Below, in pieces: positions 7,595 through 13,973 of a stretch of 16,894 nt of DNA. The position numbers and the translations under genes were made by a program. This stretch comes from SIG350 sp964520895. GTDB lineage: Bacteria > Bacillota > Clostridia > TANB77 > SIG350. The DNA lies in assembly GCA_964520895.1 (NCBI GenBank), contig CAZFOR010000027.1:1-16894 (forward strand), written 5' to 3'. The notes beneath the pieces are model-generated. The model saw only the letters and a program-made list of their open reading frames with translations. It was not told the origin of the DNA and did no database searches. The first letter of the stretch is position 1; each line of letters opens with the position of its first letter.

Positions 7595-7634
7595 TTAACA
7601 TAATCTATACTTTTTTTATAAAATATGATATAAT
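7595..7634 (+). promoter_or_regulatory. Candidate promoter region of the PBP gene
   Basis: TTAACA (7595-7600) is followed 16 bases later by TATAAA (7617-7622). Separately, TATAAT at 7629-7634 has an upstream TG (TGATATAAT), an extended -10 that needs little from the -35. Either could start transcription 60-75 bases before the GTG start. A T-run lies between them. Confidence 0.45.
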
Positions 7635-7698
7635 TAATTGTATTTATAAAATAACAAATTATTTTTTTAAAATTTTTTTAAAAGAAAGGAAGATATAA

Positions 7699-9798
7699 GT
7701 GAAAAAGTTTCTAAACGTGTGTTTAACAATTTTTATGGTAGTGTTATTGGGAGGTATTGTTTACTTATTTACACAAGTAATATATGTTATGCAAAATCCA
7801 ATAGACATTTCAATGATTCAACCATCACGGTATGCAACAGAAATCTATGATTCGAATGGAAAGTTAGTTACCAAGTTAGGAGTTGGAGTGCAAAAATCCA
7901 CATATATATCTGAGGTACCTGAAATCGTTAAAAATTCATTTATTGCAGTAGAAGATAAGAGATTTAAGAAACATTTCGGTGTTGATATCTATCGGACTGT
8001 TGGAGCAATTGGTGAATATATAATTAATTTTGGTAATTCGGATTATGGAGGTAGCACAATTACACAGCAACTGGTTAAAAATGCAACAGGCGCTTCTGAA
8101 AAGTCTATTAACAGAAAGGTTAGAGAATGGTTTTATGCTATAAGAATAGAGAGAGATTATTCAAAAGATGATATTATTACTCACTATTCTAACATAGTAT
8201 ATATGGGCAGAGGTATTTACGGTATAGCAGATGCATCTAAATACTATTTTGAAAAAGATGTATCTAAACTTAATGTCTATGAAGCTGCTTTTCTGGCCGG
8301 ATTAGTTCAATCGCCAGAAACATATATCAAAGATAATGAACTTGGAAATAAAAGAAAAGATGTTGTCTTGAGTTGTATGTATGAACAAGGAATGATTGAT
8401 GCAGTAAACTACGAAAAGGCTAAAAAGCAACAACTTACTCCTAAAATGCAAAAGAAAAGTGATGTACAATCATATTTTGTTGATGCTGTAATTAATGAAT
8501 TTGCAGAATATATTTCAGTTAAAGAGAAAATTGCAAAGGAAAAAGCTATTACACAAATATATCAAAATGGATACAAGATTTATTCTACAATGGACTTGAA
8601 TGTACAAAATGCAATAGATTCAAAGTATGAAAGTATGTCACTAAATGGATTACAGTCGGGAATAGCAATAATATCAGTTGATGGTAAAGTGTTAGGAATT
8701 TCTGGTGGTGTAGGAAAGAAAACAGGAGATCTTGTTTTTAATCGCTCTACACAGCTAAAAAGACAGACAGGTTCATCAATAAAGCCACTATCTGTTTATG
8801 CTCCTTGTTTTGAAAATGGAGTGATTGATAACAGCTATTTAATGGAAGATAAACCTATTTCGTTTAATGGTTGGAGTCCTAAAAATTATTATAGTGGATT
8901 TAGAGGGTATATGACGATTAGGAAAGCTGTAGAAATATCGAATAATACCATACCAGTGCAACTTGTTGATATTCTTGGTGTAAGCAAGTCATATAATACA
9001 CTTCAAGAAATGAAATTTAATCTTCCAAAAGATGATATGAATTTGTCAGCATTATCACTAGGAGGTATGACTTATGGAGTTAGTCCTTTACAAATGGCTA
9101 GTGGATATCAAACTCTTGCAAACTCTGGAGTATGGTGTGAACCAATCTTTTATACTAAGATTGTTGATAAAAAAGAGCAAGTTGTATATAACTATAATAC
9201 ACAGCAAGATAAAAAGAAGATTTTTTCACCTGAAACAGCTTATTTAATAACAGATTTACTCAAAACTGTTGTAAATGGTTCAGAAGGAACAGCAAGAGGA
9301 GTAAGAGCAAAGTATACTATTGCTGCTAAAACAGGTACTACCACCGATAATAAAGACAAGTGGCTGTGTACGTATACACCAAATTATGCATGTGCAACTT
9401 GGTATGGTTATGATACACCAAAAGGAGTTGGTTATTCTTCATCTAACATAGCGGCAAATACAAAAGCTATATTAGATAAAATAACAAATGGTACAAAAGA
9501 TTTTGATGTTCCTGAAAATATTGGATATGTAAATATATGTAATAATTCATGGAATGTAGCAGGATCTAATTGCACTAATGTTAGGAAAGAATTGGTTGAT
9601 ACTCGCAGAAAAATAGGGTCATGTACTTTATGTCAATATGTACCACCCGTAAAAAATGAAGAACCTGTACAAAGTCAAGTACAGCAAGAGGATAGCGAAC
9701 AAATGCAATCTAATGTAGAAAGTGATGAGAATATAGTACCACCTGAAGTACCAACAGAGGTACCAACAGAAGTTCCAATAGTGGAAGTCGAAGAGTAA
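7699..9798 (+). CDS. Class A penicillin-binding protein (bifunctional transglycosylase/transpeptidase, PBP1A type)
   Basis: A 699-residue membrane enzyme that polymerises lipid II into glycan strands and cross-links them outside the membrane. Residues 5-30 are the anchor. The GT51 domain has AVEDKRFKKHFG with catalytic Glu85, GGSTITQQLVKN (117-128), and RKVREWFYAIRIE followed by YMGRGIYGIADASKYYF. The transpeptidase domain has SSIK with nucleophile Ser359 and Lys362, SNN at 414-416 and KTG at 544-546. After it come four cysteines in a short stretch (about 615-650) and a Pro/Glu-rich tail with tandem VPTE repeats. The start is GTG 7699 after AAAGAAAGGA. Both active sites look complete. It is transcribed alone between two terminators. 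Which PBP of this organism it corresponds to cannot be said, so no symbol is given. Confidence 0.95.
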   Translation: MKKFLNVCLTIFMVVLLGGIVYLFTQVIYVMQNPIDISMIQPSRYATEIYDSNGKLVTKLGVGVQKSTYISEVPEIVKNSFIAVEDKRFKKHFGVDIYRTVGAIGEYIINFGNSDYGGSTITQQLVKNATGASEKSINRKVREWFYAIRIERDYSKDDIITHYSNIVYMGRGIYGIADASKYYFEKDVSKLNVYEAAFLAGLVQSPETYIKDNELGNKRKDVVLSCMYEQGMIDAVNYEKAKKQQLTPKMQKKSDVQSYFVDAVINEFAEYISVKEKIAKEKAITQIYQNGYKIYSTMDLNVQNAIDSKYESMSLNGLQSGIAIISVDGKVLGISGGVGKKTGDLVFNRSTQLKRQTGSSIKPLSVYAPCFENGVIDNSYLMEDKPISFNGWSPKNYYSGFRGYMTIRKAVEISNNTIPVQLVDILGVSKSYNTLQEMKFNLPKDDMNLSALSLGGMTYGVSPLQMASGYQTLANSGVWCEPIFYTKIVDKKEQVVYNYNTQQDKKKIFSPETAYLITDLLKTVVNGSEGTARGVRAKYTIAAKTGTTTDNKDKWLCTYTPNYACATWYGYDTPKGVGYSSSNIAANTKAILDKITNGTKDFDVPENIGYVNICNNSWNVAGSNCTNVRKELVDTRRKIGSCTLCQYVPPVKNEEPVQSQVQQEDSEQMQSNVESDENIVPPEVPTEVPTEVPIVEVEE

Positions 9799-9802
9799 AA
9801 AT

Positions 9803-9834
9803 TAGCGGTCACAAATTTGTGACCGCTAGTTTTT
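9803..9834. terminator. Bidirectional terminator between PBP and tspO genes
   Basis: TAGCGGTCACAAA and TTTGTGACCGCTA form a perfect 13-bp palindrome, with the innermost AAATTT probably acting as the loop. It is flanked by A-rich sequence on the left (AAAAAT) and TTTTT on the right, so it can stop transcription from both convergent genes. It lies five bases after the PBP stop and touches the end of tspO. Confidence 0.92.
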
Positions 9835-10297
9835 AATTTATAAGGAAAACATTATAACTAAGTATACTTGCAAAAATCAGCCACAATAAATATGGTATTT
9901 GTAAATAACCTGCTATTGGTTTGATTTTGTAGAATTTATATATTGTAATTGCAAGGAAAAGTATAATAACTAATACCCATATAAAAGCAAGGAAGAAAAG
10001 CTTAAATCTAAAAAATACTAATGTCCATAATCCATTTAAAATAAGTTGAATTGCATAAAATGTAAAAGCACTTTTCTTTACTTCTTTTGAGGCACTACTA
10101 TTATATATAAGATAACTTGAAATACCCATTAATAGATATAAAATACTCCATACGATAGGAAATAGTATTTCTGGTGGAGTAATTCCAGGTTTATTTATTC
10201 CATCAAATCCATGAATAGCATTACCAAAAACAGTACTTAGCCCACCAACAGCTAATGGTATTAATATATTAACAATAAGAGACTTTAAATTAATCAT
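9833..10297 (-). CDS. tspO: TspO/MBR family tryptophan-rich sensory protein homologue
   Basis: A 154-residue integral membrane protein with five hydrophobic helices, the fold of bacterial TspO and the mitochondrial translocator protein, which bind porphyrins and other lipophilic ligands. Conserved pieces are KPGITPPEILFPIVWSILY, LMGISSYLIY, LNGLWTLVFFRFK and PYLLWLIFASILSYN near the C-terminus. The open frame extends ten codons further upstream to 10327, but GGAGGG (complement of 10304-10309) lies directly before the ATG at 10297, so that ATG is the start. It is convergent with the PBP gene and divergent from the Tad-like operon. Its physiological role in Clostridia is not established; tetrapyrrole or stress signalling is known from other bacteria. 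Confidence 0.92.
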   Translation of the reverse strand: MINLKSLIVNILIPLAVGGLSTVFGNAIHGFDGINKPGITPPEILFPIVWSILYLLMGISSYLIYNSSASKEVKKSAFTFYAIQLILNGLWTLVFFRFKLFFLAFIWVLVIILFLAITIYKFYKIKPIAGYLQIPYLLWLIFASILSYNVFLIN

Positions 10298-10395
10298 AAA
10301 CAACCCTCCATACTTTATTATATGCAATAAATAAAATAATATTATTTTTGCTATTAATAGATTAATATTTTAATATAAATATTAGAATTATTAAA

Positions 10396-10417
10396 TAGAA
10401 TAATCTAATTTATTCTA
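10396..10417. repeat. Perfect AT-rich inverted repeat in the divergent intergenic region
   Basis: TAGAATAA and TTATTCTA are exact 8-base arms around TCTAAT. A second, overlapping dyad uses ATTAGAATTATT (10381-10392) with AATAATCTAAT (10399-10409), so the two would exclude each other. It lies between tspO and the Tad-like operon, 60 bases before the operon promoter. It may be an operator, but such AT-rich repeats can arise by chance in this composition. Confidence 0.3.
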
Positions 10418-10476
10418 CAAATAACAGCACTATTAACTATCAAAAAAAATAATTTAAAAATTTTTAATAAAAACTA

Positions 10477-10505
10477 TTGACAATATATGGAAAATAATAT
10501 ATATT
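10477..10505 (+). promoter_or_regulatory. Promoter of the Tad-like operon
   Basis: TTGACA (10477-10482) and TATATT (10500-10505) are separated by exactly 17 bases, a near-consensus sigma-A promoter and the best in the window. Transcription should start at about 10511-10513, giving a leader with the ribosome binding site GGAGGTG at 10534-10540. It should drive the whole eight-gene operon to the terminator at 16740-16765. Confidence 0.65.
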
Positions 10506-11382
10506 GTATGTGGTACCAAAAATTACCATAAATGGAGGTGATAAAATCTACGCAATATTTTTCATAACAATCTACATTTTTATTTTTCAAATATCAAAAT
10601 TATCTAATTTATCAAGAATTAAAAAGAAATATGTAAATGATAAAAATTTATTTAATTCTATAAGTACTAATTCAAGATCTAATATAAGAAGTAAAATCTA
10701 TAAAATATCCATATTAAAAAAGATAGAAGAAAAACTATATAAATTAGGAAACCCATACAAACTAAATTTATTTAATTATTTAATAATTAAAACTGTATTA
10801 TTCATAACATTTTTTATTCAGACATTAATAAATTATAATTCAATATTTTTTGCAATTATATTATCAAGTATTTCCTTTTTTCTGCCAGATATTTTAATCT
10901 TAATGTATAAGAAAAATTTACACTCACAAATTCAAAACGATTTATTAAATATAATTGATAATATATATTTGCAATTATCATCAAATATAAGTATGGACAA
11001 GATTTTAAAAACAGCATCTCAAAATAGTAAAAATACTGTTCTTAAACAAGCGTTTATATCAATGAGTAATGTATATGAATATACAGGATATAATATTTAT
11101 TTAGCAACAAATGAATTGAAAAATAAATTTGATGTTATGGAAATAGAAATGTTTTGTAATTGTTTGATAGAACAAATTATTTTAGGTGAAAATTTATCAA
11201 TAATTGAAAACCTATCAAACATATTAAGACAAAAGTATTTAGATAAGATTAAGACAAATACAAAAAAGAAAATTGTTTTAATTACATTAGGTATAGGTAT
11301 TACACTTATAAATATTAGTTTATTAGTGTTTTATCCAATATTTAATTCATTTAGTGAAGGATTTAAAAATATTTTTTATTAG
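10504..11382 (+). CDS. TadB/TadC-like (GspF family) pilus assembly membrane protein
   Basis: A protein of up to 292 residues with the TadB/TadC layout: an N-terminal hydrophobic helix, a hydrophobic pair at about residues 90-140, a cytoplasmic GspF-like helical domain (about 145-255: LNIIDNIYLQLSSN, MDKILKTASQN, EIEMFCNCLIEQIILGENL) and a C-terminal membrane helix. Such proteins form the inner-membrane platform of Tad pili and connect to the ATPase. The start is unusual. The coordinate given is the outermost conventional codon, TTG 10504, but it lies inside the -10 box and upstream of the predicted transcript. The only good ribosome binding site, GGAGGTG (10534-10540), points to ATC at 10546, which would give 278 residues. 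First gene of the operon; its stop overlaps the next gene's ribosome binding site. Confidence 0.8.
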   Translation: MYVVPKITINGGDKIYAIFFITIYIFIFQISKLSNLSRIKKKYVNDKNLFNSISTNSRSNIRSKIYKISILKKIEEKLYKLGNPYKLNLFNYLIIKTVLFITFFIQTLINYNSIFFAIILSSISFFLPDILILMYKKNLHSQIQNDLLNIIDNIYLQLSSNISMDKILKTASQNSKNTVLKQAFISMSNVYEYTGYNIYLATNELKNKFDVMEIEMFCNCLIEQIILGENLSIIENLSNILRQKYLDKIKTNTKKKIVLITLGIGITLINISLLVFYPIFNSFSEGFKNIFY

Positions 11383-11390
11383 GAGGTATG

Positions 11391-11597
11391 ATGAAAAAAA
11401 TAGTCAAATTAGTAAAATCTAAAAGAGGTTCAGAAGTAGTACAAGTATTAATGGTTTCAGCAGTATTCTTAGTATTAATTGCAACAGTATTTTATAAAAA
11501 TATAAGTGGAATATTAACTAATATTTTTGGAGATATTGAAACATGGTTTAATAATAATAGTGATGCAATATTTGTTGAAGTTTCTGCACCACAATAA
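11391..11597 (+). CDS. Flp-type pilin-like small membrane protein
   Basis: A 68-residue protein with the Flp pilin pattern: a short basic leader ending KSKRG, then a 20-residue hydrophobic helix (SEVVQVLMVSAVFLVLIATV) and a short polar tail. Prepilin peptidase of the Tad type would cut after the glycine. The acidic residue usual at +5 is missing (Gln there, Glu at +2), so processing is uncertain. AGGAGG (11381-11386) overlaps the preceding stop; ATG 11388 is too close to it, so ATG 11391 is preferred although 4 bases is still short. The stop and the next start share a base (TAATG), implying coupled translation. It is the most likely major subunit of the filament or pseudopilus. Confidence 0.78.
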   Translation: MKKIVKLVKSKRGSEVVQVLMVSAVFLVLIATVFYKNISGILTNIFGDIETWFNNNSDAIFVEVSAPQ

Positions 11598-12268
11598 TGA
11601 AAAAATACATTTTAGCAATATTATCATTTATTATTTCATGTATATTGTTTTTTATATTAATTTCAATTCAAAAACAAGTCATAGATAAAGATAATCTAAT
11701 CTCAATATATGTTTCAAACAAAGATATTACAAAATATAGTAATATAATACAAGAAGATTTAATTGTTTGTTATTCAACAAAAGATAATGCAAAAAAATGT
11801 AATTTACTTACAGATATAAAAGAAATTGAAAATATGGTTACAAATAATCAAATTAATCAAGGTGAAATTATATCAAAAGATATGATGATAAATAAAGATG
11901 ATATAAACACAAATATTGATGATAACCAGTTAGAAAAAGTTTGTATAAAGTTAAAAGATACAGATGTTTTGCTTAGCCAACTTATAAATGAAAATAGTAT
12001 TATTAATGTGTATATAACCATAAATTCTAGTTATAGACCACAAGATATTAATAATTATGAAGTTGCAAATATCACATCTGATAAAGTTAATGATACTACA
12101 TTTTTATACTTACCAAAAATTAAACCAGTTATGTGGTTAGATGAAACAGGAAAAAAATATAGTGGTACAGAAAAATTAAGTAGTATTATTTTGGAAGTTA
12201 CAAAAGAACAAGCTATATATATAAATAGTGTAAAAGGTATTGCTGATTTTAAAATTACATTAAATTAG
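11597..12268 (+). CDS. CpaB/RcpC-like SAF-domain pilus assembly protein
   Basis: A 223-residue protein with one N-terminal membrane helix (residues 4-24) and an extracytoplasmic rest. Residues 32-105 fit an SAF-like domain as in CpaB/RcpC: IYVSNKDI, IIQEDLIVCYS, INQGEIISKDMM. The C-terminal half (about 115-223) is beta-rich with VCIKLKDTDVLLSQLINENSIINVYI and a final ILEVTKEQAIYINSVKGIADFKITL, matching the CpaB C-terminal pattern of a transport or channel-associated domain. CpaB proteins act in pilus export through the envelope. It has no ribosome binding site and starts inside the stop of the pilin gene, so it depends on coupling. The family call rests on motif order and context, not on strong identity. 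Confidence 0.7.
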   Translation: MKKYILAILSFIISCILFFILISIQKQVIDKDNLISIYVSNKDITKYSNIIQEDLIVCYSTKDNAKKCNLLTDIKEIENMVTNNQINQGEIISKDMMINKDDINTNIDDNQLEKVCIKLKDTDVLLSQLINENSIINVYITINSSYRPQDINNYEVANITSDKVNDTTFLYLPKIKPVMWLDETGKKYSGTEKLSSIILEVTKEQAIYINSVKGIADFKITLN

Positions 12269-12275
12269 GAGGAAT

Positions 12276-12641
12276 ATGAATATTTTACTTATTGAAAATA
12301 AAATGGTAGATGATATATATAATCAAATTATTGAAAACATTGAACATCACAAATTTAAAATTTGTAAAAAAGAAAGTATGTCAAAATTAAAAACCAAATA
12401 TGATTTATATTGTATATTTTTAGAAGATAGAAATGATATTAATTATTACAAAGAAAAAGTAGAAAATAAAAATGTAATAGTATTAATTCAAAATACAAAT
12501 GAAGGTATGATTTTAGAAATATTAAAAAATATAAAAATAATTGATGTTATATATATTGGTACAAATGTAATCAGCATAACTGATAGAGTCAAAAGTAATA
12601 TTCAAATGTTAGAGGAAGGTGAAAATGAAAAAGTTAATTAG
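12276..12641 (+). CDS. Small receiver-like protein, possibly a TadZ N-terminal remnant
   Basis: A 121-residue cytoplasmic protein with alternating strands and helices (MNILLIEN, YDLYCIFLED, KNVIVLIQN, IDVIYIGTN), the rhythm of a receiver-like fold. In Tad loci the gene after CpaB usually encodes TadZ/CpaE, with a divergent receiver domain followed by a ParA-like ATPase. Only the first part could be represented here; no Walker motif exists. It may be a cut-down localisation factor or something unrelated. AGGAGG (12267-12272) lies 3 bases before the ATG, closer than usual. Its last 17 bases overlap the SLH-protein gene in another frame. Homology is not shown; only fold pattern and position support it. 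Confidence 0.6.
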   Translation: MNILLIENKMVDDIYNQIIENIEHHKFKICKKESMSKLKTKYDLYCIFLEDRNDINYYKEKVENKNVIVLIQNTNEGMILEILKNIKIIDVIYIGTNVISITDRVKSNIQMLEEGENEKVN

Positions 12642-13782
12642 TATAGTAATGTGTTTTATTTTAATAAATAGTATGTGTTTTGCATATATTAGTGATATTC
12701 AAACCCATTGGGCATATGAGCATATAGTAAGGAATGTTAATAATGAATATATTAATGGATATCCAGACAATACATTTAAACCAGATGATTATATAAAAGA
12801 AAATGAGTTTATTAAAATACTTGTTAAAATAATGGAAAATAGCATACTGCCATTAAAACAGGAATGGGACAAGCCGTTTATCGAATATGCAATAAAAGTA
12901 GGTTTAATTAATAATGAAGAAAAAGATTACAATAAATTTATTAAACGAGAAGATTGTTTTGAGATTATATATAATTTTTTGTATATAAATCTAAAAGATA
13001 TTAAAGATGAATTTAATAAACCACTAGATAATGTGGAAGATAAGATAGATTTATTGTATAAACTAAATATTGTTAATGGATATCCAGATAATACTTTAAA
13101 ATTGGAAAACAATATTACAAGGGCAGAAACTACTAAGTTAATTAATAAAACAGTGGATTATATAGATTTATGTATATATGAAAATCAAATAGATTTACAA
13201 TTCTTTAATACAGAAAATATATATGATTATACTAATTATACAAATAAAAATGACAACCTATTTTTAAACAATTTTAAAATATCAAATAATAAAGTTTTAT
13301 ATAATGATTTAGGTAGATATAGCAAATATACAAATAAATATATTGATAAATATAACAATAAAGTAATTGATATTTTATTAACATTAATTAATAAAAATAA
13401 TTATGTTGTAAATACATATTTAGATGAGCAAAAATGTATAATTATTGGTTATGGCGAAAAAAAGGAGTATGTATATAACAATAATGTACTTTTTGAAGTA
13501 ATTTTATATGAAGATACAAAATCATTAAATAATAATTTTAAATATAATGTGAAAATAAATGTATATCAATTATGGAAAGAATTAAATGAAATAAAACAAG
13601 ATATAAAAACTAATAAGTATTATTTAAATAAATTACTAAAAGTATTAGATGTATTTATAATAAAAGAAGATGTGAATAAAATAAATAATTTTATTATTCA
13701 AAGTAATCAAACTAATCTATATAACTCCAATTCATATATAGAAAAAATTGATAATTGTATTTATATTTATATAAATATATAG
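12625..13782 (+). CDS. Secreted S-layer homology (SLH) domain protein
   Basis: A 385-residue exported protein. Residues 1-20 are a signal peptide with a plausible cut after MCFA. A clear SLH repeat follows: ISDIQTHWAYEHIV, then INGYPDNTFKP and a helix (21-70). A second weaker repeat spans about 80-125 (IEYAIKVGLIN, IKREDCFEIIYNFL) and a third about 130-175 (LNIVNGYPDNTLKL, ITRAETTKLINK). SLH domains bind pyruvylated secondary cell-wall polymers and hold proteins at the surface. The remaining 200 residues are Asn/Tyr/Lys-rich with mixed strands and helices and no recognised domain. The frame extends two codons to a GTG at 12619, but AGGAAGG before ATG 12625 supports the latter. Overlap with the preceding gene puts it firmly in the Tad-like operon, where it may anchor the apparatus to the wall. 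Confidence 0.85.
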   Translation: MKKLISIVMCFILINSMCFAYISDIQTHWAYEHIVRNVNNEYINGYPDNTFKPDDYIKENEFIKILVKIMENSILPLKQEWDKPFIEYAIKVGLINNEEKDYNKFIKREDCFEIIYNFLYINLKDIKDEFNKPLDNVEDKIDLLYKLNIVNGYPDNTLKLENNITRAETTKLINKTVDYIDLCIYENQIDLQFFNTENIYDYTNYTNKNDNLFLNNFKISNNKVLYNDLGRYSKYTNKYIDKYNNKVIDILLTLINKNNYVVNTYLDEQKCIIIGYGEKKEYVYNNNVLFEVILYEDTKSLNNNFKYNVKINVYQLWKELNEIKQDIKTNKYYLNKLLKVLDVFIIKEDVNKINNFIIQSNQTNLYNSNSYIEKIDNCIYIYINI

Positions 13783-13800
13783 TTAAAAGTTAATAATTTT

Positions 13801-13948
13801 GTAGGTGTAGCATTCTAATAATATTTTAAAATATTTTAATAAAAATATTTATTCTTAATAATATATAAACACTTCCTTTCAAAGTGGTAAATATGAATTT
13901 AGAAATCTATTATATATAAAAAATTTTCCCTATAAGGGCTACACCTAC
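13801..13948. repeat. Inverted repeat pair enclosing 126 bp upstream of the large secreted protein gene
   Basis: GTAGGTGTAGC (13801-13811) and GCTACACCTAC (13938-13948) are exact reverse complements; two more A-T pairs extend the match outward to 13 bp. The arms are GC-richer than anything nearby. The enclosed segment is almost pure A/T except for CACTTCCTTTCAAAGTG (a small hairpin) and CCCTATAAGGG next to the right arm. It fills most of the 191-base gap between the SLH gene and the next gene, the only sizeable gap in the operon. It could be a long-range stem closing a structured leader RNA or the ends of an invertible segment. Confidence 0.7.
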
Positions 13949-13973
13949 AAGTTAATTTATTTAGGAGGTAAAT

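Noticed and set aside
9720..9790. CRISPR-like or other repeat array
   Set aside because: The short repeat units are in-frame codons for the VPTE tail of the PBP, with no spacers.
10298..10327. Longer tspO start at 10327
   Set aside because: The extension has no ribosome binding site and contains the GGAGGG that serves the ATG at 10297; TspO proteins begin close to that methionine.
10298..10476. A small gene or RNA in the tspO/Tad-like operon gap
   Set aside because: The stretch is almost pure A/T with stops in all frames and no ribosome binding site; only the dyads and the promoter can be supported.
12619..12624. GTG at 12619 as the start of the SLH protein
   Set aside because: It lies inside the AGGAAGGTG ribosome binding site; ATG 12625 gives a normal signal peptide beginning MKK.
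13801..13948. Miniature transposable element or known c-di-GMP riboswitch
   Set aside because: No target-site duplication adjoins the repeat arms, and I could not find the conserved core bases of c-di-GMP riboswitches, so neither label is supported.
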